DNA from: Lachnospiraceae bacterium
GTDB lineage: Bacteria; Bacillota; Clostridia; Lachnospirales; Lachnospiraceae
Assembly: GCA_017614155.1 (NCBI GenBank)
Contig: JAGACK010000055.1
Location: 1 to 34,390, forward strand
DNA: 34,390 bases
Direction: 5' to 3'
The translations under genes and the position numbers were made by a program. Under the pieces are notes generated by a model, which was not told the DNA's origin, searched no databases, and saw only the letters and a list, made by a program, of their open reading frames with translations. The number at the start of each line of letters is the position of its first letter. The stretch's first letter is position 1. Shown in pieces: positions 9,382-17,349 of this stretch.

Positions 9382-10440
9382 ATGAACCGTTTCAGGCTGC
9401 CGAACCACCTTGTTGTGGAAGAAGGAATTTTCAACGATATCCCCGGATGCATGAGGGATGTTTTTCCAAAACTGAAAAGATCGAAGACAATAATCGTTAC
9501 CGAGGAAAGCCTTGCGGGTCTGTTTAAGGATATCCTGGATGAGATCAAAAGGGATTTTCCGGCAAGCGAGATATATCTGATAAAAACATCGGATTATGAC
9601 AGCGCCGTAAAGCTGGCAAAGTATATCGCAATGAACGAAATAAAGCTGGTGATCGGTTTCGGAGGCGGGACGGTGCTGGACCTTGCAAAGTTTGCGGCTT
9701 TTGTCTCAAAATCGCAGCTGATCTCGCTCCCCACGACTCTCTCGAATGATTCGCTTGCATCTCCGGTGGCTGTCCTTGGGACTGAGGGAAAAGCCAGAAA
9801 GAGCTTCAGATGCACGATACCTGATGCGATCATAGTTGATGTGAGTGTTGTAAAGAACGCCCCTGACAGGCAGCTCCTGGCCGGCATAGGCGATACGCTG
9901 TCAAAATACACGGCCCTGTATGACTGGAAACTGGCAGGCAGAAAGAATGGTGATACTGTGGATGACTTTGCCTGCATGATCTCCCATATGGCTCTGGAGA
10001 GCATAATGAACAATGAAAGGAAAGACCTGAAGGAGCCCGATTTCATACGAAGGCTGACGGATGCCCTTGTGATGGGCGGTCTGGCTATGGAGATAGCCGG
10101 CTGTTCGAGACCCAGCAGCGGTTCGGAGCATCTTTTCTGCCATGCGCTTGAGGAAGAGCATTCGGAGCAGGTCAGTGTCCCTCATGGCATAGCTACAGCC
10201 ATGGGCTCCTACGCGGCCTGTATTTTTCAGGGACGGGATACCGGAAAGATTGAAAAGATAATAAAACAGTATGAACTGCCGGTAAAGCCCTCGGCAAACG
10301 GCGTCACGGAGGAGATATTTGTCCGGGCATGGCAGGAAGCTGCCGCGACACGTCCGGACAGATATACCGTATTGAACGAAACCGACCTGAGCGATGGAAG
10401 ACTTCGGGAGATTTACAGGAAAATGGAAGAAGTATTTTAA
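9382..10440 (+). CDS. sn-glycerol-1-phosphate dehydrogenase family (EgsA/AraM)
   Basis: This is a 352-residue iron-containing-alcohol-dehydrogenase-fold protein. The nucleotide-binding GFGGGTVLDLAKFAAF lies near residue 93. It is followed by ISLPTTLSNDSLASPVAVLG and an AGIGDTLSKYTALYDW segment, where the Asp is a metal ligand in the family. Further on are GSEHLFCHALE and VPHGIATAMG, which supply metal-binding His residues. Family members reduce dihydroxyacetone phosphate to sn-glycerol-1-phosphate; in Bacillus this feeds heptaprenylglyceryl phosphate, and related genes lie in arabinose loci. A GGGAGG site precedes the ATG. It follows the hybrid kinase closely and may share its transcript. A large inverted repeat lies directly after its stop codon. 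Family is secure; the physiological role here is not. Confidence 0.85.
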   Translation: MNRFRLPNHLVVEEGIFNDIPGCMRDVFPKLKRSKTIIVTEESLAGLFKDILDEIKRDFPASEIYLIKTSDYDSAVKLAKYIAMNEIKLVIGFGGGTVLDLAKFAAFVSKSQLISLPTTLSNDSLASPVAVLGTEGKARKSFRCTIPDAIIVDVSVVKNAPDRQLLAGIGDTLSKYTALYDWKLAGRKNGDTVDDFACMISHMALESIMNNERKDLKEPDFIRRLTDALVMGGLAMEIAGCSRPSSGSEHLFCHALEEEHSEQVSVPHGIATAMGSYAACIFQGRDTGKIEKIIKQYELPVKPSANGVTEEIFVRAWQEAAATRPDRYTVLNETDLSDGRLREIYRKMEEVF

Positions 10441-10447
10441 GGATAAG

Positions 10448-10544
10448 GGAGACAGGGGGACGGTCCTGTTGTCTCCTTCCGAACCGGATGATTATGATCT
10501 AAATGGTTGAGGGAAGGAAACAACAGGACCGTCCCCCTGTCTCC
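10448..10544. repeat. Large near-perfect inverted repeat (REP-like palindrome, possible bidirectional terminator)
   Basis: The 33-base arms at 10448-10480 and 10512-10544 are reverse complements with a single mismatch, separated by 31 bases. Each arm is itself partly palindromic (GGAGACA...TGTCTCC) and contains the GGGGGACGGTCCTGTTGTCT core. I recognise this core, from general knowledge, as a dispersed intergenic repeat type in Clostridia and other Firmicutes. It lies between the convergent egsA and DUF4867 genes, with a short T run after the right arm. It could therefore terminate transcription from both sides or be a mobilised REP-type element. Confidence 0.85.
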
Positions 10545-10567
10545 TTTTACTGTATTATAACTGCTGA

Positions 10568-11203
10568 TCAGATAAGAGATTCTATATCAATGTTTTCACC
10601 GGTAAGGCCGACATATGCGCCGCTCTTTGCTTCCGCAGATTCGGCGTGGGCAAGCAGCCATTTATTGCAGGCTGTCATCCACCTGTCCTCTTCATTTTTC
10701 GCGTCGAGCCTTGGCGCGGGACCGTTTGTTCCCTTGGGAAGGACTATCGTGACCTTGAAACCGTCGCCCTTCTTTGCGGAGCAGGGAGCGTAGTGAAGAG
10801 TGGTCTCATATACTTCGACTATCTGCCCTTTTTCTGCCCTGAAAGCCTTTACTTTGGATGTGTCAAGCTTTCCGTTTTCGATATCGTCTGCCTTTGCAAG
10901 CAGCAGGATGAAATCTGTCGAGCCTATGTTGAGCTCGCTGTCCCTGTGATATTCCAGGCAGTTGAGCTTCGTGTTGTGGCCGTTGCAGTAGCCGACCTGG
11001 ATGGGCATCCCGCCGTAGGCGTTGTTCTGAAGCGCTCCGAATATGTCTGTGTATTCGAGGGCGGCCTCGCTCATGACATACTCAACACCTTCAGGCAGAG
11101 GTGTTTTTTCATCAAGCGCCTTCAAGAGAGAGTCTGTGCTGTAGCCTGTCAGTACTTTTCCGTAGGGTGCAAATTCCGGATCCAAAACCGAGTAGATCTT
11201 CAT
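10568..11203 (-). CDS. DUF4867 family protein
   Basis: This 211-residue soluble protein matches what I know as the DUF4867 family, judging from its opening MKIYSVLDPEFAPYGKVLTG, the LEYHRDSELNIGSTDFILLL segment and the LHYAPCSAKKGDGFKVTIVL segment. Its His/Glu-bearing beta-rich pattern resembles cupin-like sugar-acid or ureidoglycolate-type enzymes. Members often sit in sugar catabolic loci, but no reaction is established that I can cite. The start at 11203 is chosen because AGGAGAAGGA sits just upstream; an earlier in-frame ATG at 11341 lies upstream of a good promoter and would not be in the message. It is convergent with egsA and divergent from the lipoprotein gene. Confidence 0.8.
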   Translation of the reverse strand: MKIYSVLDPEFAPYGKVLTGYSTDSLLKALDEKTPLPEGVEYVMSEAALEYTDIFGALQNNAYGGMPIQVGYCNGHNTKLNCLEYHRDSELNIGSTDFILLLAKADDIENGKLDTSKVKAFRAEKGQIVEVYETTLHYAPCSAKKGDGFKVTIVLPKGTNGPAPRLDAKNEEDRWMTACNKWLLAHAESAEAKSGAYVGLTGENIDIESLI

Positions 11204-11263
11204 ATTCCTTCTCCTTTTCCAATTAGTTTTTTCCGGCATGTTAAGGTTCGGCCGGACGCTCTT

Positions 11264-11292
11264 ATTATACACCGGCGCGGTATCCGGGTAAA
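11264..11292 (-). promoter_or_regulatory. Promoter of the DUF4867 gene
   Basis: On the minus strand there is a TTTACC -35 box (11292-11287), a 17-bp spacer and a perfect TATAAT -10 box (11269-11264), about 60 bases before the chosen start codon. Confidence 0.65.
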
Positions 11293-11366
11293 CAGTATCA
11301 TGCCGGGTCATCTTTTCGGAAAAGGAACGGTTTATCTGCAAAAAGGCTGAAACTGTTGGATTTTTG

Positions 11367-11395
11367 TTGTTCGAAATCTGCTATCGGGATATAAT
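11367..11395 (+). promoter_or_regulatory. Promoter of the lipoprotein-amylase unit
   Basis: TTGTTC (11367-11372) is followed by a 17-bp spacer and a perfect TATAAT (11390-11395). The lipoprotein start codon lies about 57 bases downstream of the -10 box. Confidence 0.7.
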
Positions 11396-11451
11396 ATATG
11401 AAGTTGCGCACAGGGTATCTGTGTGAAGAGGAAACGTAAAGGAGCAGATTC

Positions 11452-12270
11452 ATGATGAAAAAAGCGATGACCATATGTTTGGCGTGTATGGTTTTACTGA
11501 CCGTTGCCGGATGTGGGGCAGGGCAGAGCGCGGATCAGCCGGTGGAACAGCCGGCAGAGGAGAGCGCAGAACAGCCCGTGGAGGAGCCCGTTGAACAGCC
11601 CGCAGAGGAAATTGCAGAACAGCCCGCAGAAGAATCAGCGGATCAGCCGGTGGAGGAGAGCGCAGAGCAGAAAGCGTCTGAAGAGGACTGGAAAAAGATC
11701 TATCAGGATTATCTGGAAAGCCTGAAGGATAATGAGGATTATAAGTCAGCCGAGAACAACGGTTTTTGTCTGTATGACATAAATAAGGATGATATACCGG
11801 AACTTATCTGGGATCACGCCGATTTTTCAGATCACTTTTCGTTCCTGACCTGCTTTGAAGGGTCGGCACACGAGTTTGATACGGCAGGGAGAAGGGCCGT
11901 CGGATATGAAATTGCGTGGGGCGTGGAAAACACTGGGTACTACATCAAGGAGTATGATGCCGGTTTTACGTACAGTTTTTCTCTGTGTACGATCAAAAAC
12001 GGGGAACAGGCCGTTCTCCTTTCGGTAAACGATACGAATGACAGTCCGGAAAACGATTATACCTATCCTTTTGTCTGCAGGGATGAAAACGGGAATGAGA
12101 TCTCCGAGGAAGAATTCAGGGATAAGTTTAAGGAACTGACCGGTTATGAGATAGGAAAGATCGCCAGCGACAGTGAATATACCCTTTCGGGTGAATCCTA
12201 TATCGTTGACCTTTTGGATCCGGAAAAACTCATTTCGGAAGAGGAACTGAAGAAATCGCTTGACAGCTGA
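11452..12270 (+). CDS. Predicted surface lipoprotein with Glu/Gln/Pro repeat linker, function unknown
   Basis: A 272-residue lipoprotein. The signal peptide ends in the lipobox TVAGC (Cys about residue 21), followed by an acidic linker of degenerate EQPVEEPVEQPAEE-type repeats up to about residue 75. The globular part starts at EEDWKKIYQDYLESLKDNED and contains CLYDINKDDIPELIWDH, an Asp-rich calcium-loop-like motif common in secreted Firmicute proteins. I do not recognise an enzyme family. An AGGAG site precedes the start (an ATG ATG pair). It is transcribed from its own promoter, 63 bp before the amylase-family gene, with which it probably shares a transcript. By position it may be an accessory surface protein for alpha-glucan use, but that is only inference. 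Confidence 0.85.
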   Translation: MMKKAMTICLACMVLLTVAGCGAGQSADQPVEQPAEESAEQPVEEPVEQPAEEIAEQPAEESADQPVEESAEQKASEEDWKKIYQDYLESLKDNEDYKSAENNGFCLYDINKDDIPELIWDHADFSDHFSFLTCFEGSAHEFDTAGRRAVGYEIAWGVENTGYYIKEYDAGFTYSFSLCTIKNGEQAVLLSVNDTNDSPENDYTYPFVCRDENGNEISEEEFRDKFKELTGYEIGKIASDSEYTLSGESYIVDLLDPEKLISEEELKKSLDS

Positions 12271-12333
12271 TGCAGATATGACAGAAGCACAAAGGAAGAG
12301 CGGCAGAAAGATTTTATTTTTGGGAGGATTATC

Positions 12334-14001
12334 ATGGCGTGGTATGACGAGGCAGTTTTTTATCATATTTATCCGTTGGGACTTACGGGGGCACCGAAGC
12401 AGAATTATTACGGCAAACCCGAACACAGGCTTAATACTCTCGTCCCGTGGATAGACCATATCAGGAAACTTGGCGTGAATGCTCTTTATATCGGTCCTCT
12501 TTTTGAATCCGTAGGACACGGTTATGAGACCACGGATTACAGGAAGCTTGACAGCAGGCTTGGGACTAATGAGGACCTGACGGATTTTGTAAAGAAATGT
12601 CATGCGTCGGGGATCAAGGTCATCCTGGATGGTGTTTTCAACCATACCGGACGCGATTTCTTCGCGTTTAAGGATCTGAAAGAAAAGCGTGAGGCCTCCG
12701 GATACAGGGACTGGTACTGCAATGTGAATTTTGGCGGAAACAACGAGTATAATGACGGCTTTTCCTACGATAACTGGGGAGGCTACAATCTTCTGGTCAA
12801 GCTGAACCAGAGAAATCCGGCTGTCAGGGACTATATATGCGATGTGATCCGCTTCTGGGTGAAGGAATTTGATATAGACGGGATAAGGCTTGATGCGGCA
12901 GATGTACTGGATTTTGATTTCATGAAGGATCTTCGCCGGACTGCAGATGATGTCAAGCCCGATTTCTGGCTCATGGGCGAGGTCATACACGGGGATTATT
13001 CAAGATGGGCAAATGAGAACACGCTACACAGCGTTACTAATTATACTCTCCATAAGGGACTGTACAGCGGCATGAATGATCATAATTTCTTTGAGATAGC
13101 CCATACGGTAAAGCGAACGAACGATATGGTCCCGTCTCACATCAAACTTTACAATTTTGTGGATAATCATGATGTTGAAAGGATAAGCAGCAAACTAATA
13201 AACAAGGCACATTTCACTCCGGTCCACATCCTTCTGTTCACGCTGCCCGGTGTTCCGTCGATCTATTACGGCAGCGAATTCGGGATAGAGGGGAAAAAGG
13301 AGAGATTTTCGGACGATTCACTCCGGCCGTATATCGATATAAGCGAGCACAGGGATGATATCAAAAACAATCCCTGCACAAAGCTTATCGCAGCCCTTGC
13401 GGGAGTCCGCAGGGAATACAGGGAGGATCTTTCGTGGGGAGATTACAGGGAACTGTGCCTAACGAACAGGCAGTTTGCCTTTGGGCGCGGAAGGCTTCTG
13501 ATAGCGGCAAATAATGATGATAATGAGTCTTCGGTAGATGTACCCGCAGCTGACGGAGAATACAAAGGGCTCCTGTACGGAGGCAGACTGATCGCAAGCG
13601 GCGGGAGACTGAATATCCCGCTTCCTCCAAATGACGGCGAGATATATGCGCCGGCAGACGATGGAAAAAAGACGGGGAAAACGCTGACACATGTAATATC
13701 TGAAGAAAAAAAGCCTGTAAAAGAGGAAAAACCCGTCAAAGAAGAGCCTGTAAAAGAGGAAAAACCCGTCAAAGAAGAGCCTGTAAAAGAGGAAAAACCC
13801 GTGAAGAAGGAAAAGCCGGTCAAAGAGGAGAAAACGGTCATCCCCGATATACCCTATGAGGAGATGACGGTTGAGCAGCTTCAGGCGGTCATACTTCAAA
13901 AGATGGCAAAGAACGGTCCGGTGACCGATCAGATGCGAAGGGATGTTGAAAACAATATCTGGAAGGATTCGCTTATTAACTGGGCAAAGAGCTTCAGATA
14001 A
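12334..14001 (+). CDS. Cytoplasmic alpha-amylase-family glycoside hydrolase (GH13) with Lys/Pro/Glu-repeat tail
   Basis: This is a 555-residue GH13 enzyme without a signal peptide, so it should act on imported alpha-glucans. All catalytic motifs are present: VILDGVFNHTG (region I), GIRLDAAD with nucleophile Asp187 (region II), LMGEVIHGD with acid/base Glu216 (region III) and FVDNHD with Asp280 (region IV). A short beta-rich C domain ends near residue 445. It is followed by a highly charged KPVKEE-type repeat stretch (about residues 457-505) and a final roughly 45-residue helical segment with MTVEQLQAVILQKMAKNGPV. The tail is not part of the standard GH13 fold. The GGGAGG ribosome site is strong. 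Substrate preference (maltodextrin, cyclodextrin, sucrose-like) cannot be decided, although the start and region spacing resemble cyclomaltodextrinase-like cytoplasmic enzymes. Confidence 0.9.
   Translation: MAWYDEAVFYHIYPLGLTGAPKQNYYGKPEHRLNTLVPWIDHIRKLGVNALYIGPLFESVGHGYETTDYRKLDSRLGTNEDLTDFVKKCHASGIKVILDGVFNHTGRDFFAFKDLKEKREASGYRDWYCNVNFGGNNEYNDGFSYDNWGGYNLLVKLNQRNPAVRDYICDVIRFWVKEFDIDGIRLDAADVLDFDFMKDLRRTADDVKPDFWLMGEVIHGDYSRWANENTLHSVTNYTLHKGLYSGMNDHNFFEIAHTVKRTNDMVPSHIKLYNFVDNHDVERISSKLINKAHFTPVHILLFTLPGVPSIYYGSEFGIEGKKERFSDDSLRPYIDISEHRDDIKNNPCTKLIAALAGVRREYREDLSWGDYRELCLTNRQFAFGRGRLLIAANNDDNESSVDVPAADGEYKGLLYGGRLIASGGRLNIPLPPNDGEIYAPADDGKKTGKTLTHVISEEKKPVKEEKPVKEEPVKEEKPVKEEPVKEEKPVKKEKPVKEEKTVIPDIPYEEMTVEQLQAVILQKMAKNGPVTDQMRRDVENNIWKDSLINWAKSFR
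13713..13803 (+). repeat. 33-bp tandem repeat inside the amylase gene
   Basis: Two exact 33-bp copies starting at 13713 and 13746, plus a partial third from 13779, encode the alternating KPVKEE/EPVKEE residues. The period is a multiple of three, so copy-number changes keep the reading frame. Confidence 0.85.
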
Positions 14002-14002
14002 T

Positions 14003-14033
14003 AAAACCTGCCGGACAGGTGTCTGCAGGTTTT
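14003..14033 (+). terminator. Terminator-like hairpin after the amylase gene
   Basis: AAAACCTGC (14003-14011) pairs with GCAGGTTTT (14025-14033) around a 13-base loop, immediately after tandem in-frame stop codons. The T tract is short (four T inside the stem), so termination may be incomplete. Confidence 0.6.
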
Positions 14034-14054
14034 GGCATGCGGAAAGGGACGGAT

Positions 14055-14969
14055 ATGAATAAGCATACGCGGAATGCGGATAAAGGAAGATACGGTTATA
14101 CGGCAGGGATATGTAAATATCTGGGTGTCTGTATTCTTATCATATGCATGTCAGTTTTGATGGGATGTGCAAAACAGGAAGAAGCAAATGTGCCGGATAG
14201 ATTTGCGGATGTGTCTGAGACTGAAGTTTCAGATGAGAACGAAGCTATGTCCGAGATTGAAGCTGTGCCTGAGTCTGAAACTGTGCCTGAGGCCGCGCCT
14301 TCAGAAACAGGCGATCCGTCGGGAGATTCTGATAAACAGGATGCGGGGCAGGATACGGCCGAATCTGAAACGGCAGCCGGGCAGGAGGAGACCCTGCCGG
14401 ATTCGGAAGGGGATGACGGGAATACCGGTGAGAAACAGCAGAGAATACTGTTTATCGGAGATTCGCGTACCATCGACATGTTTGCGGATTCTGACGATGA
14501 GATGGAAGGAGTCGATGCAGGCAGCAATATAACGGTATACGCAAAGCATGGATACGGCCTTGCTTATATGAGGGATGTGATAAATGAATACGGAAAAGAT
14601 AATTTTGATGTTCTGGTAACATGGATGGGCGCTAATGACAATGGGGATTTTTACGGCTATGATGACTGCTATGAGGATGTCCTTGCATCAGGTGCAAAGA
14701 TCATCGTGTGTACAGTGGGACCGACAGACGATTCAAAGCTCAATGGCTCAGACAGGGATTATTATTATGACGGCAATATCCGGAAATTTAACGCATCGCT
14801 TGTAAAATGGGCCGGTAAAAAGGGTGTCAGGGTTATAGACCTGTATAAATACATAAGCGAGTCGGGATCCGTGATCGTAGATCCTGTTGACGGCATCCAC
14901 TATCTGCCGAGACCGACGAAGGAACTGTGGGATCATATCGTATCGGAGATTACATCGGATCCGGATTGA
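14055..14969 (+). CDS. SGNH/GDSL hydrolase lipoprotein
   Basis: A 304-residue secreted, lipid-anchored SGNH hydrolase. I choose the ATG at 14055 (AAGGGA 6 bases upstream) over the upstream GTG at 14019, which overlaps the preceding hairpin. A hydrophobic segment ends in the lipobox VLMGC. An acidic Glu/Ser/Asp-rich linker of about 90 residues follows, then the hydrolase core: ILFIGDSRT with the likely nucleophile Ser137, the VTWMGANDNGD block, and DGIHYLP providing Asp279 and His282. Such enzymes remove acyl groups from polysaccharides or cell-wall glycans. Its position next to a cytoplasmic SGNH esterase and a carboxylesterase suggests surface deacetylation of hemicellulose. The substrate is not proven, and peptidoglycan-type or teichoic-acid-type substrates remain possible. 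Confidence 0.85.
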   Translation: MNKHTRNADKGRYGYTAGICKYLGVCILIICMSVLMGCAKQEEANVPDRFADVSETEVSDENEAMSEIEAVPESETVPEAAPSETGDPSGDSDKQDAGQDTAESETAAGQEETLPDSEGDDGNTGEKQQRILFIGDSRTIDMFADSDDEMEGVDAGSNITVYAKHGYGLAYMRDVINEYGKDNFDVLVTWMGANDNGDFYGYDDCYEDVLASGAKIIVCTVGPTDDSKLNGSDRDYYYDGNIRKFNASLVKWAGKKGVRVIDLYKYISESGSVIVDPVDGIHYLPRPTKELWDHIVSEITSDPD

Positions 14970-14988
14970 AGACAGGGGGAACAGCTTG

Positions 14989-15939
14989 ATGGTGTTAAAG
15001 AATGAGGAACTGAAAAAGATCTATTTCGGGGCTTATTCCTTTGAGGAGACTTTGGACGGTTATCTTCAGGCGTATCAGTACACGAAGGAGCAGATGGAGT
15101 ATTTCAGGAAAACTTCTGAAGAATGGTATGTCAGGTGTGATGCCTCTACGGCAAAGACCCTGGAATTTGAAACGAAGGCATCAAAGATATCCTTTGATTA
15201 CAGGATCATATGGGAGGGCTCTCAGGATTCCTTTGAACTGGAATCTGACGGACAGGTTATCGAGATCAGATATGTGAAGGATCTTCAAAAGGAAGGGAAA
15301 CTTGAATTTGTGCTTCCGGAGGGTGAAAAAAAGATCGCTGTCTATCTTCCTGCTGATGCAACGGTCCTGATAAAGGATTTTTCTGCAGATGCGCCGGTCA
15401 CAGAGATAAAAAAAGGACCGAAGGTGCTCTGGCTTGGGGATTCGATCACGCAGGGGTTCGGGCCGCTTCGTTCCTATGAGACTTATGTGAGTGTCGCAAA
15501 CCGTATCCTTGGATATGATATACTAAACCAGGGTATCGGCGGATATATCTATGATAAGAATTCCCTCATGAAAATTGACGGGTATGATCCGGAAAAGATC
15601 ATAGTGGCGCTCGGGACCAACCAGTTCGGGGATGATACCATGGAGCCTGTCGAAGAATATTATGAAAGGCTCATACAGATATATGGGGATGAAATTCCGA
15701 TACTCTGTATCACTCCTTTGTGGAGGGGAGATGTTGAAAACGGTTTTCCGACTCTGAAACGCTTTTGCGAAGGCATAAAAAGTATTGCGGGAAGATACAA
15801 AAATGTGAGCATCATTGAAGGGTTCGGCCTGGTGCCACATCTTTCGGAGTATTTCCTCGATGATCTCCATCCGAACTGCCTCGGTGCTGAAGTTTACGGC
15901 AGAAATCTTGCCGAATTGATAAGAAAGACCGGTTTTTGA
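14989..15939 (+). CDS. Cytoplasmic SGNH/GDSL esterase, probable acetyl-oligosaccharide esterase
   Basis: A 316-residue protein with no signal peptide. The start is the ATG at 14989 behind AGGGGGAA; earlier in-frame codons run into the preceding gene. Residues 1 to about 140 form a beta-sandwich-like domain. The SGNH hydrolase domain carries VLWLGDSITQG with nucleophile Ser152, LNQGIGGYIYD, IIVALGTNQFGDD and the DDLHPN motif giving Asp291 and His294. This two-domain layout resembles acetyl-xylan and other carbohydrate esterases. It would remove O-acetyl groups from imported oligosaccharides. It follows the SGNH lipoprotein by 19 bp and precedes the carboxylesterase by 30 bp in one unit. Confidence 0.87.
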   Translation: MVLKNEELKKIYFGAYSFEETLDGYLQAYQYTKEQMEYFRKTSEEWYVRCDASTAKTLEFETKASKISFDYRIIWEGSQDSFELESDGQVIEIRYVKDLQKEGKLEFVLPEGEKKIAVYLPADATVLIKDFSADAPVTEIKKGPKVLWLGDSITQGFGPLRSYETYVSVANRILGYDILNQGIGGYIYDKNSLMKIDGYDPEKIIVALGTNQFGDDTMEPVEEYYERLIQIYGDEIPILCITPLWRGDVENGFPTLKRFCEGIKSIAGRYKNVSIIEGFGLVPHLSEYFLDDLHPNCLGAEVYGRNLAELIRKTGF

Positions 15940-15969
15940 AGACCGGGATCAGGGGGATCAGCTGACGAT

Positions 15970-17325
15970 ATGATAAGAACAGCGCAGACAAAATACGGAA
16001 AGGTGAAGGGACTTCAGGGCACGGATGCGAGGATAACCGTTTACAGGGGTATCCCTTTTGCAAAGCCGCCTGTAGGCAAAGGACGGTGGAGGGCGCCTGA
16101 ATGTCCTGAAAAATGGGATGGGATCAGGGAGGCTTATTCATTCGGACCGATATCGGTACAGGATACCCCGGGTCTGGGGGATGATCTTTACTGCAGGGAA
16201 TGGCATGTGGATCCGGATATACCGATGAGTGAAGACTGCCTGTATCTGAATGTATGGACACCGGCAAAGGATCCGTCTGAGAAACTTCCCGTGCTTGTCT
16301 GGTTCTTTGGAGGCGGATACCAGTGGGGATATACGGCAGAAATGGAATTTGACGGAGAAAGACTTGCAGCAAGAGGCGTCATAGTCGTGAGCGTAAATTA
16401 CAGGCTGGGTGTTTTCGGGTTTCTGTCTCATCCTGAGATAACAAAGGAAAACCCGGATTTTCCGGGAAACTTCGGGCTTCTTGACCAGCAGGCAGGATTG
16501 AAGTGGGTATATGAGAATATCTCAGCTTTCGGCGGGGATCCCGAAAGGATCACGATAGCAGGCCAGTCCGCCGGCGGAAACAGTGTTGTAAACCAGCTTG
16601 CCTGTAAGGACAATCAGAGCATCATAAAGGGAGCGGTCATTTTCAGCGGTATCATCAGGTTTCCCGAAAGCGAGAAGGAAAAAGATCTGTTTTTCCCGCC
16701 AAAGCTGTCGGAAGCCGAAAGAAGAGGAGAGGATTTCTTTTCGTTCCTTGGAGTAAAAAGCCTTGAGGAAGCCAGAGCCCTTCCGGCTTTGGAAATAAGG
16801 GACAGATACGCACAGTACAGAGAGAGTCATCCTTTCTTTGCAAACATAATAGACGGGAGATTTGTCACGGAGGATCCGTACATCTCCCTTATGGAGGGAA
16901 GAAGCGCCCGGGTTCCCGTGCTTTCCGGCAATACAGTAGATGAGTTTATCACAGATGGCGTAAACACAGTGGAACGTTCGGTAAAAGAGGTCTTTGACAG
17001 GAGGCTTGAAACACAGAAGGACGCAAAGTTCTTTTATTACAGGTTTTCCTGTGATATTCCCGGCAGTGATGATCCCGGATGCTTTCATTCATGTGATCTA
17101 TGGTTCTTTTTTGAAACACTGATGAAGTGCAGGAGACCGTATATCGGGCGTCATTTCGACCTGGCAAGGATTATGTGCGATTATTTCGCGGATTTTGTGA
17201 AAAACGGTGATCCGAACGGCAGCGATGCATACGGAAATGCTCTGCCGGCATGGGGGACTTACGGATGCGGCCGTAAGCAGGGCATTGATTTTACCGGCAG
17301 CGGTCCGGTGCCTTTTGACATGTAG
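15970..17325 (+). CDS. Type-B carboxylesterase (alpha/beta hydrolase)
   Basis: A 451-residue cytoplasmic carboxylesterase of the PnbA/cholinesterase-like family. Motifs in order: YRGIPFAKPPVGKGRWRAPE near residue 25; SEDCLYLNVWTP; VLVWFFGGGYQWG forming the oxyanion hole; ITIAGQSAGGNSV with nucleophile Ser200; GNTVDEF with Glu325; and CFHSCDLWFFF with His373. The elbow is GQSAGG rather than the commoner GESAGG, a small but real variant. The ribosome site (AGGGGG) is about 13 bases from the ATG, farther than usual. Gene order suggests it removes ester side groups such as acetyl or feruloyl from imported plant oligosaccharides, but the family also hydrolyses many unrelated esters. Confidence 0.9.
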   Translation: MIRTAQTKYGKVKGLQGTDARITVYRGIPFAKPPVGKGRWRAPECPEKWDGIREAYSFGPISVQDTPGLGDDLYCREWHVDPDIPMSEDCLYLNVWTPAKDPSEKLPVLVWFFGGGYQWGYTAEMEFDGERLAARGVIVVSVNYRLGVFGFLSHPEITKENPDFPGNFGLLDQQAGLKWVYENISAFGGDPERITIAGQSAGGNSVVNQLACKDNQSIIKGAVIFSGIIRFPESEKEKDLFFPPKLSEAERRGEDFFSFLGVKSLEEARALPALEIRDRYAQYRESHPFFANIIDGRFVTEDPYISLMEGRSARVPVLSGNTVDEFITDGVNTVERSVKEVFDRRLETQKDAKFFYYRFSCDIPGSDDPGCFHSCDLWFFFETLMKCRRPYIGRHFDLARIMCDYFADFVKNGDPNGSDAYGNALPAWGTYGCGRKQGIDFTGSGPVPFDM

Positions 17326-17349
17326 ATCCGGATTATTATCTAAAATTAT

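Noticed and set aside
11827-12990. A 387-codon open frame on the minus strand antisense to the lipoprotein and amylase genes
   Set aside because: It overlaps two well-supported plus-strand genes with good ribosome sites and family motifs; its own translation shows no domain and has shadow-like composition.
13713-13803. Possible CRISPR-like array
   Set aside because: The 33-bp units are directly tandem without spacers and are in frame within a gene. No spaced repeats with unique spacers were seen anywhere in the window.
13443-13899. Minus-strand frames with Phe/Ser/Thr/Gly repeats (SSFTGSSLTGF)
   Set aside because: They are the reverse reading of the 33-bp repeat inside the amylase gene, not separate repeat proteins.
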